Part shown: in pieces, positions 25,468 to 34,711 of the stretch
How positions within the stretch are numbered: the stretch's first letter is position 1
Layout: each line of letters begins with the position of its first letter
Source: JBMOPD01 sp049323615
Lineage (GTDB): Bacteria > Bacillota > Desulfotomaculia > Desulfotomaculales > Desulfocucumaceae
Length of the DNA stretch: 64,000 bases
Reading direction: 5' to 3'
Assembly (NCBI GenBank): GCA_049323615.1
Contig: JBMOPD010000024.1
Coordinates: 8,516 to 72,515, forward strand
Program-made: the position numbers and the translations under genes
Notes under the pieces: generated by a model
The model's database searches: none
The model's input: the letters and a program-made list of their open reading frames with translations, nothing else
Told to the model about the DNA's origin: nothing

Positions 25468-26977
25468 CGTTAACCCCTCCCTTCGTGTCACGGTTGCGGA
25501 TGGCGGATATGACCGGCAGAACTACGGACAGCAGGCAGAACAGTATCAATACAATAGAGATGGGCCGGGTGAAAAATACTTGAAACATGCTGCCCGTGGC
25601 CTTACCCATGAGCATGGACTGCACCAGCCCGTTTTCCGCAATGGGCCCCAGGATCAGGCCCAGTACAATGGGACCCGGGTGGAAACCGGTTTTTTTGGTT
25701 ATATAGCCAATCAACCCGAAGAAGACCATGACACCGACATCCAGCATGTTATTGCGGATGGCGTAGGAGCCGATAACGGTCAGGAAAACCACCAGCGGCG
25801 CCAGCAGGCTTGTGGGCAGGTTGATAAACCTGGCCACGTACCTTGAGCCGTAAAACCCCAGCACAAACATAACTATATTGGCCAGGACAAAGGAAAACAG
25901 GAACGTGTAGGTAATGGCCCCGTATGTGGTATAAAGCTCCGGCCCGGGGCGCATGCCCTGGATCATCAGGGCGCCCAGCATTACTGCCGCCGGTGCTGCG
26001 CCCGGGATGCCCAGGGTGAGCAGCGGCACCAGGGAGCCCCCCACCTCGGCGTTGTTGGAGGATTCCGATGCGGCCACGCCGTCGATGATGCCTGTCCCGA
26101 ACTTTTCCTTTTCCTTGGAAAAGCGCACTGCCTCGTTGTAGGCCATCAGGCTGGCGATGTTGCCGCCGGCGCCGGGTATGATACCCACAGCAGTGCCGAT
26201 TGCGGAGGAACGGAGCAACAGGCCGGGCTTCTTGATCAGTTCCTTTATAACCTGCTTGGCCACGCCTTTTTTGGGTTTGAATGTGGCCACGTCATGGGAG
26301 CTGATCTTCTTCTCGATCATGACCAGCACTTCCGGAAGGCAGAAGAAGCCGATCAGGACCACAATCAGCTCCAGGCCGGCCTGCAGCTGGTAAAATCCGA
26401 AGGTGAAGCGCATGTCCCCGCCGATGGGGGAAATGCCGACGGTGCTTAAAAGCAGCCCGAAGGCTCCGCCGATGAGGCCCTTCAGCATGGACCCGGAGGA
26501 CAGGGTGGCGATTATAGTCAATCCAAAAACCGCCAGCCAGAAATATTCCGGCGGACCGAACTTAAGGGCGGCCGCTGCCAGGGGCGGAGAAAGGAAGAGC
26601 AGCACCAGGGCGCCGAACACCCCGCCAACCCCGGAACTGAACGCCGAGGTGACCAGGGCGTGCTCGGCCATTCCTTTTTTGGTTAAGGGGTAGCCGTCAA
26701 ATGTGGTGGCTATGGAAGACGGAGTACCCGGCGTGTTTACCAGGATGGCCGAGATGCTCCCGCCGTACATGGCTCCAACATATACGCCGCCCAATACCAT
26801 CAGGCTGACACCGGCATCCATGGTAAAAGTGAAGGGAACCAGCAGGGCCAGGGCCATGGTGGCGGTTAATCCCGGGAGGGCGCCGACTATAATGCCTCCT
26901 GCTATACCAAGGGTCATCAGTAAAAAACTAAGTGGGTTAAAAATGTTGTTTAGTGCTGCGAGTAGATTTTCTGCCAT
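25460..26977 (-). CDS. Tripartite tricarboxylate transporter large subunit TctA (system 1)
   Basis: A 505-residue polytopic permease with about 11-12 helices. TctA signatures are GALPGLTATMALALLVPFT near residue 33, GAMYGGSISAILVNTPGTP and GIIPGAGGNIASLMAYNEA. It uses an ion gradient to import an organic anion delivered by the TctC receptor. ATG 26977 follows AGGGGAGGACC. The substrate is inferred from neighbours to be a sulfonated or C3/C4 hydroxy acid. Confidence 0.9.
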   Translation of the reverse strand: MAENLLAALNNIFNPLSFLLMTLGIAGGIIVGALPGLTATMALALLVPFTFTMDAGVSLMVLGGVYVGAMYGGSISAILVNTPGTPSSIATTFDGYPLTKKGMAEHALVTSAFSSGVGGVFGALVLLFLSPPLAAAALKFGPPEYFWLAVFGLTIIATLSSGSMLKGLIGGAFGLLLSTVGISPIGGDMRFTFGFYQLQAGLELIVVLIGFFCLPEVLVMIEKKISSHDVATFKPKKGVAKQVIKELIKKPGLLLRSSAIGTAVGIIPGAGGNIASLMAYNEAVRFSKEKEKFGTGIIDGVAASESSNNAEVGGSLVPLLTLGIPGAAPAAVMLGALMIQGMRPGPELYTTYGAITYTFLFSFVLANIVMFVLGFYGSRYVARFINLPTSLLAPLVVFLTVIGSYAIRNNMLDVGVMVFFGLIGYITKKTGFHPGPIVLGLILGPIAENGLVQSMLMGKATGSMFQVFFTRPISIVLILFCLLSVVLPVISAIRNRDTKGGVNVA

Positions 26978-27119
26978 ATTGGTCCTCCCCTTTTGGGATG
27001 TCGGTAAATCAGTCGGCTAGATGAAAAGAGTGGAATAAAAGAGTTTTCGGCCCGGGCTGCCGTTAACCGGAAACGAAAACCCTTTTATTTTTGCAGACCT
27101 TAAATGCTTTATTTTCTTC

Positions 27120-28112
27120 CTACTTTCCAGCGGGGGCCACTGACTTATAGAGTTCGGCAAATACTTTGGTTCTATCCTCAATATACTTCTTGGATTGCTC
27201 GGCGTTCATGGCCACGGGCTCAAAGCCCTCCTTGATCATCTGGGCCTTGATGTTTTCGTCATTGGCGATCTTCATGAAGGCTTCTTCCAACTTTTTCACG
27301 ATAGCCGGGTCGGTTCCGGGGGGAACGGCAACCCCGCGGTCGACACTGACCACGATGTCAAGGCCCTTTTCCTTCATGGTGGGGACATCGGGCAGGGCCT
27401 TGAAGCGCTGCTCGGATGCCATGCCCAGCACTTTTATCTTGTCGGGGTATTTCACCAGGTCATCGGAGTTGCCGGCCATGGCCTGGGTATGACCGCCCAG
27501 AAGGGCCTGTGTTGCCGGCGCCGCGCCGGTGAAGGGAACATATTGTACTTTTATGCCGGCCTGTTTTTCCAGCAGCAGTGTGAACAGGTGCGGGCCGGTA
27601 AGTGTCCCGGAACCGCCGATGGTTATGCTGCCGGGTTTGTCCTTGGCCGCTTTTATGAAGTCTTCCAGAGTGTTATAGGGGCTGTTTTTCGGTACGGCCA
27701 GCCCGATGATGGTCTTCTGGAAAATGGCCACGGCATTGATTTGTTCTGTTTTATACCCGGCATCTTTCCTTTGCAGGGGCTGCAGGATGATGTGGGGAAT
27801 GTTAAACCCGGCCATGTAATAGCCGTCTGGTTTTTGGTTTGCCAGTTCCGCCCAGGCCACGGCCCCGCCGCCACCCGGCTTGTAAGAAATGGTGATCGGC
27901 TGTCCCAGATATTTTTCCAGCAGGGGCTGCTGCCTTCTGGCCTCAATGTCGGACTGGCCGCCGGCGTCAAAGGCTATTACATAGTTGATTGGCTTGTTCG
28001 GGTAATTTGCCATCTTGTCCGCCTGTTTATCCTTGGCGCTGCCGCATCCGGCAACCATAAGAGCCAGCAAAGACAGAATAATTACAGGCGCAAGAAACCT
28101 GGCTTTTCTCAT
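27120..28112 (-). CDS. TctC-type extracytoplasmic solute receptor (system 1)
   Basis: A 330-residue Bug/TctC-family receptor exported as a lipoprotein (lipobox LMVAGC, then GSAKDKQ). The family motif NKPINYVIAFDAGGQSD at the ligand loop is present, as is PNSPYNTLEDFI. It captures a carboxylate through two water-mediated contacts in known members. Start ATG 28112 after AAGGAGGAG. It lies between the TctA and enolase-superfamily genes. Confidence 0.88.
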   Translation of the reverse strand: MRKARFLAPVIILSLLALMVAGCGSAKDKQADKMANYPNKPINYVIAFDAGGQSDIEARRQQPLLEKYLGQPITISYKPGGGGAVAWAELANQKPDGYYMAGFNIPHIILQPLQRKDAGYKTEQINAVAIFQKTIIGLAVPKNSPYNTLEDFIKAAKDKPGSITIGGSGTLTGPHLFTLLLEKQAGIKVQYVPFTGAAPATQALLGGHTQAMAGNSDDLVKYPDKIKVLGMASEQRFKALPDVPTMKEKGLDIVVSVDRGVAVPPGTDPAIVKKLEEAFMKIANDENIKAQMIKEGFEPVAMNAEQSKKYIEDRTKVFAELYKSVAPAGK

Positions 28113-28170
28113 TAACGTCTCCTCCTTTTTTCTGTATCAAGTATAACATAACGCTTTATATCCGGCTGTA

Positions 28171-29301
28171 TTACCTCCTTTCGTATTCTTTTAAGGCATC
28201 CATATTCAACTTAATGCCCAGTCCCGGCCTGTCCCCGGCCAGGACAAAACAGCCGTTTATAAAATTAAAGAAAGTCTCTTCCAGCAGGTCTGTCCGCAAG
28301 GGGTTCGGGTTGGCGTCCACCTCCATGAACAGGCCGTTCGGAATTGCCGCCAGGAGGTGCAGGGATGCGGCCAGGCCGACGCCCGTCCCGAACATGTGCG
28401 GGGCGAAGGGCAGTTTCCACGCCCAGGCCATATGGCAGATGTGTTTGGATTCCGAAAGGCCGCCTGTCTTTGTAATGTCCGGTTGAACTATGTTCAACGC
28501 TTCACGGGCAAAAGTATTTTTAAATTCTATCCGGGTGTATATATTTTCCCCGCCCGCCACCGGCATTATCTTGGTGTCTTTGATTTTTTTAAGGTCGTCC
28601 AGCTGGCCGGCGGGAACGGGCTCCTCTATAAAGGCAGGATTAAACTTTGCATAGAGTTTTAAATGCTCTATCGCTTCATCTGCGTCACTCCATCCCTGGT
28701 TCGCGTCGATCATCAGCGCACGCCTGTCACCGATCAGCTCTCTCATGGTTTTCAAATTTTGCAGGTCCAGGTCCCTGCCGAAACCGACTTTCAGTTTAAA
28801 GGCCGAGTATCCCATGGCCAGGCTGTTTTGCACGTACTCCTCATAATCCCTGGGCCCCAGCCCGCTGGCGTAAGCCTTGATTTCAGCGCAAACTTTGCCG
28901 CCCAAAAGCTGATAAACCGGTGTGTTCAATTTCTTGCCCAGTATGTCCCATAAAGCGATATCAATGCCGCTGATGGCCTGGATAAGAGGCCCCTTGGCGC
29001 CCCACTGCAGGCCGGCGCCTGATTTCATCAGGGATTTGTACATTTTTTCCCACAGAAAGGATATATTTAGCGGGTTTTCACCAATCAACAGGGGCTTTAT
29101 CCCTTTTTCAACGGTAATCTTTCTTTCCTCCGGGGCCCAGTGCGGAAAATTGGTCCAGGTTTCACCGGTCCCGCTGATGCCCTCATCGGTGTCTATTCTT
29201 ATCAGAACGTTCGTCCGGCTGTGCATTTCGCCGAATGACGTGGTCACGGGCCTGGTCAGAGGATATGAGAGGACAATGGTTTTTACGTCGGTAATTTTCA
29301 C
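28171..29301 (-). CDS. Enolase-superfamily (mandelate racemase/muconate lactonising) enzyme
   Basis: A 376-residue enzyme with the MR/MLE plan. The KLK acid/base motif lies in SAFKLKVGFG. Metal ligands lie in MIDANQGW, FIEEPV and AGGENIY, the Asp of the dyad in QPDITKTGG, and a His in FAPHMFGTGVG. Such enzymes racemise or dehydrate alpha-hydroxy acids. It is the first gene of the TctC-A-B operon, so it probably acts on the imported acid. The substrate may be sulfolactate, tartrate or another hydroxy acid and cannot be told from sequence. GTG 29301 gives the usual MKITDVKTIVL start; GTG 29310 is an alternative. Confidence 0.78.
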   Translation of the reverse strand: MKITDVKTIVLSYPLTRPVTTSFGEMHSRTNVLIRIDTDEGISGTGETWTNFPHWAPEERKITVEKGIKPLLIGENPLNISFLWEKMYKSLMKSGAGLQWGAKGPLIQAISGIDIALWDILGKKLNTPVYQLLGGKVCAEIKAYASGLGPRDYEEYVQNSLAMGYSAFKLKVGFGRDLDLQNLKTMRELIGDRRALMIDANQGWSDADEAIEHLKLYAKFNPAFIEEPVPAGQLDDLKKIKDTKIMPVAGGENIYTRIEFKNTFAREALNIVQPDITKTGGLSESKHICHMAWAWKLPFAPHMFGTGVGLAASLHLLAAIPNGLFMEVDANPNPLRTDLLEETFFNFINGCFVLAGDRPGLGIKLNMDALKEYERR

Positions 29302-29350
29302 CCATCTCACCTGTTTAAAAAATTAATTGAATTATTGGAACATTAGCTGC

Positions 29351-29391
29351 TATAATCTTGGTAATACCACGGTGGTATTACCAAGATTATA
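29351..29391. promoter_or_regulatory. 41-base perfect palindrome, double GntR operator
   Basis: Arms of 20 bases around one central G (29371) are perfectly inverted-complementary. Each arm contains its own smaller operator-like palindrome: TGGTAATACCA (29359-29369) and TGGTATTACCA (29373-29383). It sits in the divergent region between the enolase/Tct operon and gntR2, so it is the likely site where GntR2 controls both. Confidence 0.75.
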
Positions 29392-29467
29392 ATTTTTAGT
29401 CAACCACAATGTCAACCGTTTATCGGAAAGATATTTAAAAGACGCGTGAGTGGGGGAGCAGGTATTT

Positions 29468-30190
29468 ATGGAGGTTTTTTTTCAGGGTGACGATACCTTG
29501 AAAAGCGAGCTGGTGAAAAAAATAAAATCACATATCATGAATGGCAATCTAAAGCCGGGCGACAAGCTGCCGACGGAGAGAAAAATGGCTGAACAATTCG
29601 GAGTAAGCCGTACGGTGATCAGGGATGCCGTAAAAACTTTGGCCGGGCTGGGAATTTTGGAGGTCAGGCACAGGGTGGGAATATTCGTAGCCGATGTCAA
29701 TTCCCAAACTATAGCCAGGCAGTTGTCCAGCCTGTTGATTTATAACAGGCATACCATAAAAAGCCTGTATCAGGTCCGCTTGGTTCTCGAGACGGCAATG
29801 GCCGAGTGGGCCGCCGAATGTAGGGATGAGACCGGGCTGGGCAAATTGTCAGCCCTGATTGAGGAGACCGGGGAATGTATCCGGGGGCCGGCAAGCCAGG
29901 CCTGCTTTAGTGAAATAGACCGTAAATTTCATGTGCTTGTTGCCGAAATTTCACAGAATCCCATTGTCTTTGACCTGATGAACAGTTTATTGATATACCT
30001 TGAAGCATATAGCCGCTATACCCTTTCCATCCCGGGAAGGATTAATCGGTCCGCCTCGGAACACGAAGTAATTTATAAAGCCATCCGGGACAGGGACCCG
30101 AAAACCGCCCGCAGGGCCATGTATGAACATATAAACAGCGTCTATCGCTCTGTTACCGACTCCTGGGAAATTTTCAAGAGAATTAAGTAA
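29468..30190 (+). CDS. GntR/FadR-family regulator 2
   Basis: A 240-residue regulator with winged helix (KLPTERKMAEQFGVSRTVIR) and FCD domain (RKFHVLVAEISQNPIV). It is clearly diverged from regulators 1 and 3. It is divergent from the enolase-TctCAB operon, with the 41-base palindrome between them. ATG 29468 has GGGGGAG at 9 bases; GTG 29450 would add six residues. A bidirectional terminator follows. Confidence 0.88.
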   Translation: MEVFFQGDDTLKSELVKKIKSHIMNGNLKPGDKLPTERKMAEQFGVSRTVIRDAVKTLAGLGILEVRHRVGIFVADVNSQTIARQLSSLLIYNRHTIKSLYQVRLVLETAMAEWAAECRDETGLGKLSALIEETGECIRGPASQACFSEIDRKFHVLVAEISQNPIVFDLMNSLLIYLEAYSRYTLSIPGRINRSASEHEVIYKAIRDRDPKTARRAMYEHINSVYRSVTDSWEIFKRIK

Positions 30191-30234
30191 AGGTCCAACG
30201 CTTAAAGTTATTGCTGGAATAAAACTTAGTTGAT

Positions 30235-30267
30235 AAAAGCCTGTTTTGCTTGAAAACAGGCTTTTTT
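30235..30267. terminator. Bidirectional terminator between gntR2 and the second TctA gene
   Basis: Perfect 13-base arms (30235-30247 and 30253-30265; core AAAAGCCTGTTTT), with A-rich and T-rich flanks that suit both converging transcripts. Confidence 0.92.
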
Positions 30268-30273
30268 GCGAAT

Positions 30274-31788
30274 CTATTCGGATTCCTCCGCCAAAACCGC
30301 CCTTGCCTTGTCGGGATGCCTATACCGGGTATACAGGGAAATACCAACCAGTATCAGGGCAATGGCAATTAACGCTGCTGAAATAGGTCTGGTGAAGAAA
30401 ATTATTTCATTCGCCTGCGCCATGCTGAGAGATTGTTTTAGAGACGTTTCCAGCATATTTGCCAGGATTAAACAAAGAATCAGCGGGCTAGCCGGAATTT
30501 CCACCTTTCTCATTAACCAGCCAACCAAACCGAAAAATAACGCTACACCGATGTCGAATACTTTAAACCTCACGCTGTATGCGCCTATAATGGAGAACAC
30601 CAGTACCATGGGGGCCAGGACCGGGTACGGGACCCTTACCAGTTTTGCCCACAGACCCACCAGGGGCAGGTTCAATACCAGCAACATGACGTTGCCGATG
30701 TACATTGAGGCGATAATTGCCCAGACGAAATCGGCATTCTTTTCAAACAAGGTAGGTCCGGGCTGCAGGCCGTACATCATAAATCCACCCAGCAGCACCG
30801 CCAGGGCCGGCCCGGAAGGTATGCCGAAGGACATCAGCGGCACGAAGCCGCCGCTGGTGGTGGCATTGTTCGCTCCTTCGGGTGCGGCTACACCCTCCAG
30901 AACGCCGGTGCCGAACTTTTCCGGGTGCTTGGAAAAGCGCTTTTCTGTATCGTAGGCTACAAAAGAGGTGACGCCGGGGCTGCATCCGGGCAGCAGGCCC
31001 ATAAAAAAGCCGATAACCGTTGAACGCAGCATGGTGGGTGTTATTCTGCGTATATCTTTAAGACTGGGCATCAAGCCGGTAAGCCTTTCCTTGTAGACAT
31101 TTACCGTGGCGGTTTCCACATTGGACAGAATTTCCGCTACCGCAAACAGGCCGATAATTACGCTGATAAAATCGATGCCCGACATCAAATTCACATCTCC
31201 GAACGAAAACCTGGCATAGCCGGTCATGGGGTCAAGGCCGATTGTTGCAATCAAGAAGCCCAGCAGTGCGGCTATTAAGCCCTTGACCAGAGATTTTCCG
31301 GTTAAGTTTACCACAACACTTAATGCCAGCACCATCAAGGCAAAATACTCCGGAGGGCCGAACTTTAAGGCGAATTTGGCCAGGCCGGGGGCAAAAAAGG
31401 TAAGACCCACTAAACTGAGGGTACCTGCTACGAATGATGATATGGCCGCGGTGGCCAGGGCCGGCCCCGCCTGCCCCTTTCGGGCCAGCTGGTAGCCGTC
31501 CATGGCAGTGGGGACTGATGAAACCTCACCCGGAATGTTCACCAGAATGGCGGTGGTTGACCCGCCGTACATGGCGCCGTAGTAGAGCCCTGCCAGCATA
31601 ATAATTGCCGGTGTAGGCGGCAAAATGGTTGTCAACGGCAGCAACATGGCTATTCCCGAGGTGGGGCCGATGCCGGGGAGGACGCCTATCAAGGTTCCCA
31701 TCAGTGCTCCCAGGAAGGCAAACATTAAATTTTCAGGTGATATTGCAGTGGCAAAACCCTGCAGTAGCAAGTCAAGACTGCTCATCAT
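30274..31788 (-). CDS. TctA large permease subunit (system 2)
   Basis: A 504-residue TctA protein with the same motifs as system 1: GVLPGIGPTSGIAMLLP, GAMYGGSTTAILVNIPG and GLLPGCSPGVTSFVAYD. It is clearly divergent from the first TctA and so may have its own substrate preference. It is preceded by TctB (31819-32274) in the same minus-strand operon. The start is ATG 31788 with GAGGTGAG. Confidence 0.9.
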   Translation of the reverse strand: MMSSLDLLLQGFATAISPENLMFAFLGALMGTLIGVLPGIGPTSGIAMLLPLTTILPPTPAIIMLAGLYYGAMYGGSTTAILVNIPGEVSSVPTAMDGYQLARKGQAGPALATAAISSFVAGTLSLVGLTFFAPGLAKFALKFGPPEYFALMVLALSVVVNLTGKSLVKGLIAALLGFLIATIGLDPMTGYARFSFGDVNLMSGIDFISVIIGLFAVAEILSNVETATVNVYKERLTGLMPSLKDIRRITPTMLRSTVIGFFMGLLPGCSPGVTSFVAYDTEKRFSKHPEKFGTGVLEGVAAPEGANNATTSGGFVPLMSFGIPSGPALAVLLGGFMMYGLQPGPTLFEKNADFVWAIIASMYIGNVMLLVLNLPLVGLWAKLVRVPYPVLAPMVLVFSIIGAYSVRFKVFDIGVALFFGLVGWLMRKVEIPASPLILCLILANMLETSLKQSLSMAQANEIIFFTRPISAALIAIALILVGISLYTRYRHPDKARAVLAEESE

Positions 31789-31818
31789 CTCACCTCACAA
31801 GCTTGTTCAAAAGTGGTG

Positions 31819-32274
31819 TTAGAAGCCTAAAATACCTGTTGGCAGGTTCATATTAAGCAGTACACGGAACAGGTATACTGAAACCACTGCCACAGTTGTG
31901 CCCATGATTCCGCACTTCCACCACGCATACCTTCCCAGACGGCGCACCAGAAAAATCACAAGAAATAATGTGCCTGAGCCAAAGCCGAGCAGATTTATTA
32001 TAAAAACGTATATTGTCAGGGCTAAAAACATAACGCCCACATTGGCTGCTTCCGAAAGGGTAAAGATATTTTTACCCTGCTGTTTCTTATCGAGTACTGC
32101 TTCTATAACCAGGATGACACTTAAAATAAGAATTCCTATCCCCAGCCAGAAAGGCAGGACACCGGGACCAAGGCCGGATCCGGGTATTTCAGATGGCATC
32201 ATTTTGGCCTGGACAATTACGAATAGGGATAATGCGCTCAGAAAAAGCCCAGTGATTATGTTTATTTTTTTCAA
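31819..32274 (-). CDS. TctB small permease subunit (system 2)
   Basis: A 151-residue four-helix TctB protein. TTG 32274 follows GGAGGTGA. It is the first gene of the system 2 operon, driven from the duplicated promoter-operator block at 32391-32443. The matching receptor TctC is separate, at 33458-34438, beyond the divergent gntR3 gene. Confidence 0.82.
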   Translation of the reverse strand: MKKINIITGLFLSALSLFVIVQAKMMPSEIPGSGLGPGVLPFWLGIGILILSVILVIEAVLDKKQQGKNIFTLSEAANVGVMFLALTIYVFIINLLGFGSGTLFLVIFLVRRLGRYAWWKCGIMGTTVAVVSVYLFRVLLNMNLPTGILGF

Positions 32275-32390
32275 TTAAGTCACCTCCGCAGCAGTTCCCA
32301 CCAGCTTTTCAGCACCCAGGTGACAGCGTGTTGGTTGTCATAATTTTTTTGAAACTTTCGCAATTTAGAAGAGATGGAATATGAGGTATG

Positions 32391-32443
32391 TGGTATGACC
32401 AATTGATATAATCATTTTACCTTTCGATGTCAAATGCTGTCAA
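32391..32443 (-). promoter_or_regulatory. Promoter-operator of TctB-TctA system 2 (duplicate of 24071-24123)
   Basis: Minus-strand TTGACA (32438-32443) and TAAAAT (32414-32419) are 18 bases apart, with TGGTATGACCA at 32391-32401. The block matches the slcC promoter over about 70 bases with few changes, so both operons should answer to the same repressor. The 360-base gap 32275-32634 holds this block, the gntR3 promoter and no gene. Confidence 0.68.
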
Positions 32444-32511
32444 TCTTTAATTTTATTTTTTTCCCTGATTAAATGTTTAAAAAAGCATCTTAAGATTTCA
32501 AGGCAATATCA

Positions 32512-32569
32512 TTGCGCAGAATTTTACTTGATGTTATAATCTACCATGAACAGGAGTGAGGTAATACCA
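32512..32569 (+). promoter_or_regulatory. gntR3 promoter with operator
   Basis: TTGCGC (32512-32517) and TATAAT (32535-32540) are 17 bases apart. The operator-like AGGTAATACCA (32559-32569) lies about 10-20 bases after the expected start, suggesting autoregulation or cross-regulation. Confidence 0.6.
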
Positions 32570-32634
32570 GTACCATAATCGTGTGGCTATGGCCTTGGAA
32601 TTAATATTTTAAAAAAACATGGAGGTTGGCATTC

Positions 32635-33357
32635 ATGAGGGAAAGATTTCAGCCGGTGGTAACAGAGAATATAAGCCGGTCGGAACGGATAGTTTCGCAA
32701 ATAAAATCACTTATACTTGAGGGAAAACTTAAACAGGGGGATAAACTGCCTCCCGAACGGGAACTGGCTGAGCTTATGAATGTTAGCAGGACATCAGTGC
32801 GGGAAGCAATAAAGACTCTTTCCGCCATGGGACTGGTGATAATTAGAAAGGGGCACGGAGTTTTCATCAGTGAGGCCGACCTTGAATCTGTCATAAACAG
32901 GGTGGGCGACGCCCTGGTTATAAAGAAGGACGAGATTGAGCAGCTTTTTGAAGTGCGTAAAATTCTTGAAACCCAGGCGGCTGAATGGGCCGCCGAGAGG
33001 GCAACAGATGAACAGATATTGTATATAAACGGTCTGGTATCGGAGGCCAAGGCGGCGTGTGAAAAGACGGATACCAAGGTAGAGGTGATGACCGGCTACG
33101 ATAGGATATTTCACAATGCCGTCATCGAAGCGTCACAGAACAATATTTTGGCTATGTTGAATAACGGGCTGCTGGAGGCGCTTAACAAGGTGAGGGCTAA
33201 AACAATGAGGGTCCCGGGAAGGGTGGCCCAATCCATCCTGGATCATGAGGAAATTGCCAGGGCAATTGTGTCCAGGGACGGTAAAAGGGCCAGTAAAGCC
33301 ATGTATACTCATATAGAGAGTGTTGAGCAGTCAATCAGGGATAGTGAACTGCAGTAG
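32635..33357 (+). CDS. GntR/FadR-family regulator 3 (duplicate of regulator 1)
   Basis: A 240-residue winged-helix/FCD protein with about 33 differences from regulator 1. The DNA-recognition segment NVSRTSVREAIKTLSAMG is identical, so both should bind the same operator. Changes concentrate in the ligand domain (for example AGRATEEEIFSINKL against AERATDEQILYINGL), so the effectors may differ. ATG 32635 follows ATGGAGG; TTG 32626 is less likely because regulator 1 also begins just before FQPVV. Confidence 0.9.
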   Translation: MRERFQPVVTENISRSERIVSQIKSLILEGKLKQGDKLPPERELAELMNVSRTSVREAIKTLSAMGLVIIRKGHGVFISEADLESVINRVGDALVIKKDEIEQLFEVRKILETQAAEWAAERATDEQILYINGLVSEAKAACEKTDTKVEVMTGYDRIFHNAVIEASQNNILAMLNNGLLEALNKVRAKTMRVPGRVAQSILDHEEIARAIVSRDGKRASKAMYTHIESVEQSIRDSELQ

Positions 33358-33391
33358 TCGGTAAAGGAGAGATGGCGCGGGGTTGTGATAT

Positions 33392-33434
33392 AAGAGGGGG
33401 GAACCGGTAAATTACCGGAGTTCCCCCCCTCTTT
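33392..33434. terminator. Bidirectional terminator between gntR3 and the TctC gene
   Basis: Long arms 33392-33410 and 33412-33433 (AAGAGGGGGG pairing with CCCCCCTCTT, inner CCGGTAA with TTACCGG) are followed by TTTA. It separates converging transcripts. Confidence 0.85.
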
Positions 33435-33457
33435 AGTTTGCCCGGTTCGGAAACACC

Positions 33458-34438
33458 TCAAATAAGGCCATGCTTTTTCATTATCGTACTGGCCTGTTCC
33501 CGGTATTTTTCCATGTACTTCTGGAAGTCTTCTCCTGACATGTATTCTGCATATAACCCGGCCTTTTCCATGTCTTTTAAGTATTCAGGGTCCTTACTGA
33601 TCTTTTCCAGGCCGCTCCTTAATTTTTTCAGGGCCGCCGGATCTATTTTTGCTGGTGCTGCAAAGCCGCGCCTGATATCTGATATAAGGTCGTATCCCTG
33701 TTCTTTAAAAGTAGGCACTTCAGGAAGCCATTTATGCTTGTCGCTGGTGGCAATGGCCAAAGGCCTGAACGCATCCTTGTTGCGCATTACGTCTGTAAGG
33801 TTGCCGAGCTGCGCGTCGATGTGGCCACCCCGTAAAGCCGTGTTTTGATCTGCCGATCCCGGGAATACAACTTGTTTTACTTTGATGCCCATGAGGTCCG
33901 TCATTTGCAGCAAAGCGATGTGCTGACCGCTTAAAGTTCCGACGATACCCACTGTCATTTCCCCGTTCTTCTTTTTGGCTTCTTCGACAAAGTCTTTTAG
34001 GTTTTGGATTTTGCTGTTTTTGTTAACAGCCAGGACAGTGGGGTCCACCACTCCCTGGGAGATGAACACAAAGTCTTCCAGCTTAAAGGTGGCTTGTTTT
34101 CCAAGCGATTGTAAAACTATGTGGGGGAAGCTGATGCCGCCAAAGGTATAACCGTCTGGATTGGCCCTGGCAATTTCAGTCATTCCCGTCTGGCCGCCGG
34201 CCCCTACCTTATAGTCAAAGACCAGGGGCTGGTTATTAAACTCCTTTTTCCAATATTTCTCAACTACCCGGGACTGAACATCCAGTGGGCCGCCGGCTGT
34301 AAATATCTGTATTATATTTACTGGCTTGGTCGGATAGTTGTCTTCCTTGCCCCCCTTTTGGCCGCAGCCGCCTATTACAAAAACGAAAACAACGCTTAAG
34401 CAGAGCAACGCTAACCGGCGTAAAAAGGTCATGTTCAT
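33458..34438 (-). CDS. TctC-type solute receptor lipoprotein (system 2)
   Basis: A 326-residue TctC-family receptor with lipobox VIGGC, then GQKGGK. The ligand-loop motif NIIQIFTAGGPLDVQSR replaces the more usual AAGGxxD form, so the bound acid may differ from that of system 1. ATG 34438 with AGGAGGG. It is monocistronic, downstream of a putative minus-strand promoter at 34712-34739. Confidence 0.87.
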   Translation of the reverse strand: MNMTFLRRLALLCLSVVFVFVIGGCGQKGGKEDNYPTKPVNIIQIFTAGGPLDVQSRVVEKYWKKEFNNQPLVFDYKVGAGGQTGMTEIARANPDGYTFGGISFPHIVLQSLGKQATFKLEDFVFISQGVVDPTVLAVNKNSKIQNLKDFVEEAKKKNGEMTVGIVGTLSGQHIALLQMTDLMGIKVKQVVFPGSADQNTALRGGHIDAQLGNLTDVMRNKDAFRPLAIATSDKHKWLPEVPTFKEQGYDLISDIRRGFAAPAKIDPAALKKLRSGLEKISKDPEYLKDMEKAGLYAEYMSGEDFQKYMEKYREQASTIMKKHGLI

Positions 34439-34711
34439 TAACTATCCCTCCTGATGAATGCTTTTAATAAAGCAGAGTGGTTCCAACGCCTTTCATAGCC
34501 TAGAAAAGGGTTGTTGCGGGTAAGATTTAATAGTCAAACCGTTCAAGTGCTGTGTACTGCCTCGTCTAAAAGGGAAGAAGCAAAATTTGCACTGGCGCGG
34601 ATTTTATATGGCCGTGGCTATCCCCCCTTTGCTTTAATAATGAATTGCATGATTACCCAGCTTACTTATATAAACAAGCGTACCCTTTCAGTACGGCTTA
34701 CTTGATATGTA

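Noticed and set aside
27195..28115. 306-codon + strand frame opposite the TctC receptor gene
   Set aside because: It is the complement of a clear receptor gene and its translation resembles no protein.
34511..34705. 64-codon frame in the gap upstream of the system 2 TctC gene
   Set aside because: The TTG start is adjacent to its only purine-rich stretch and the translation looks random.
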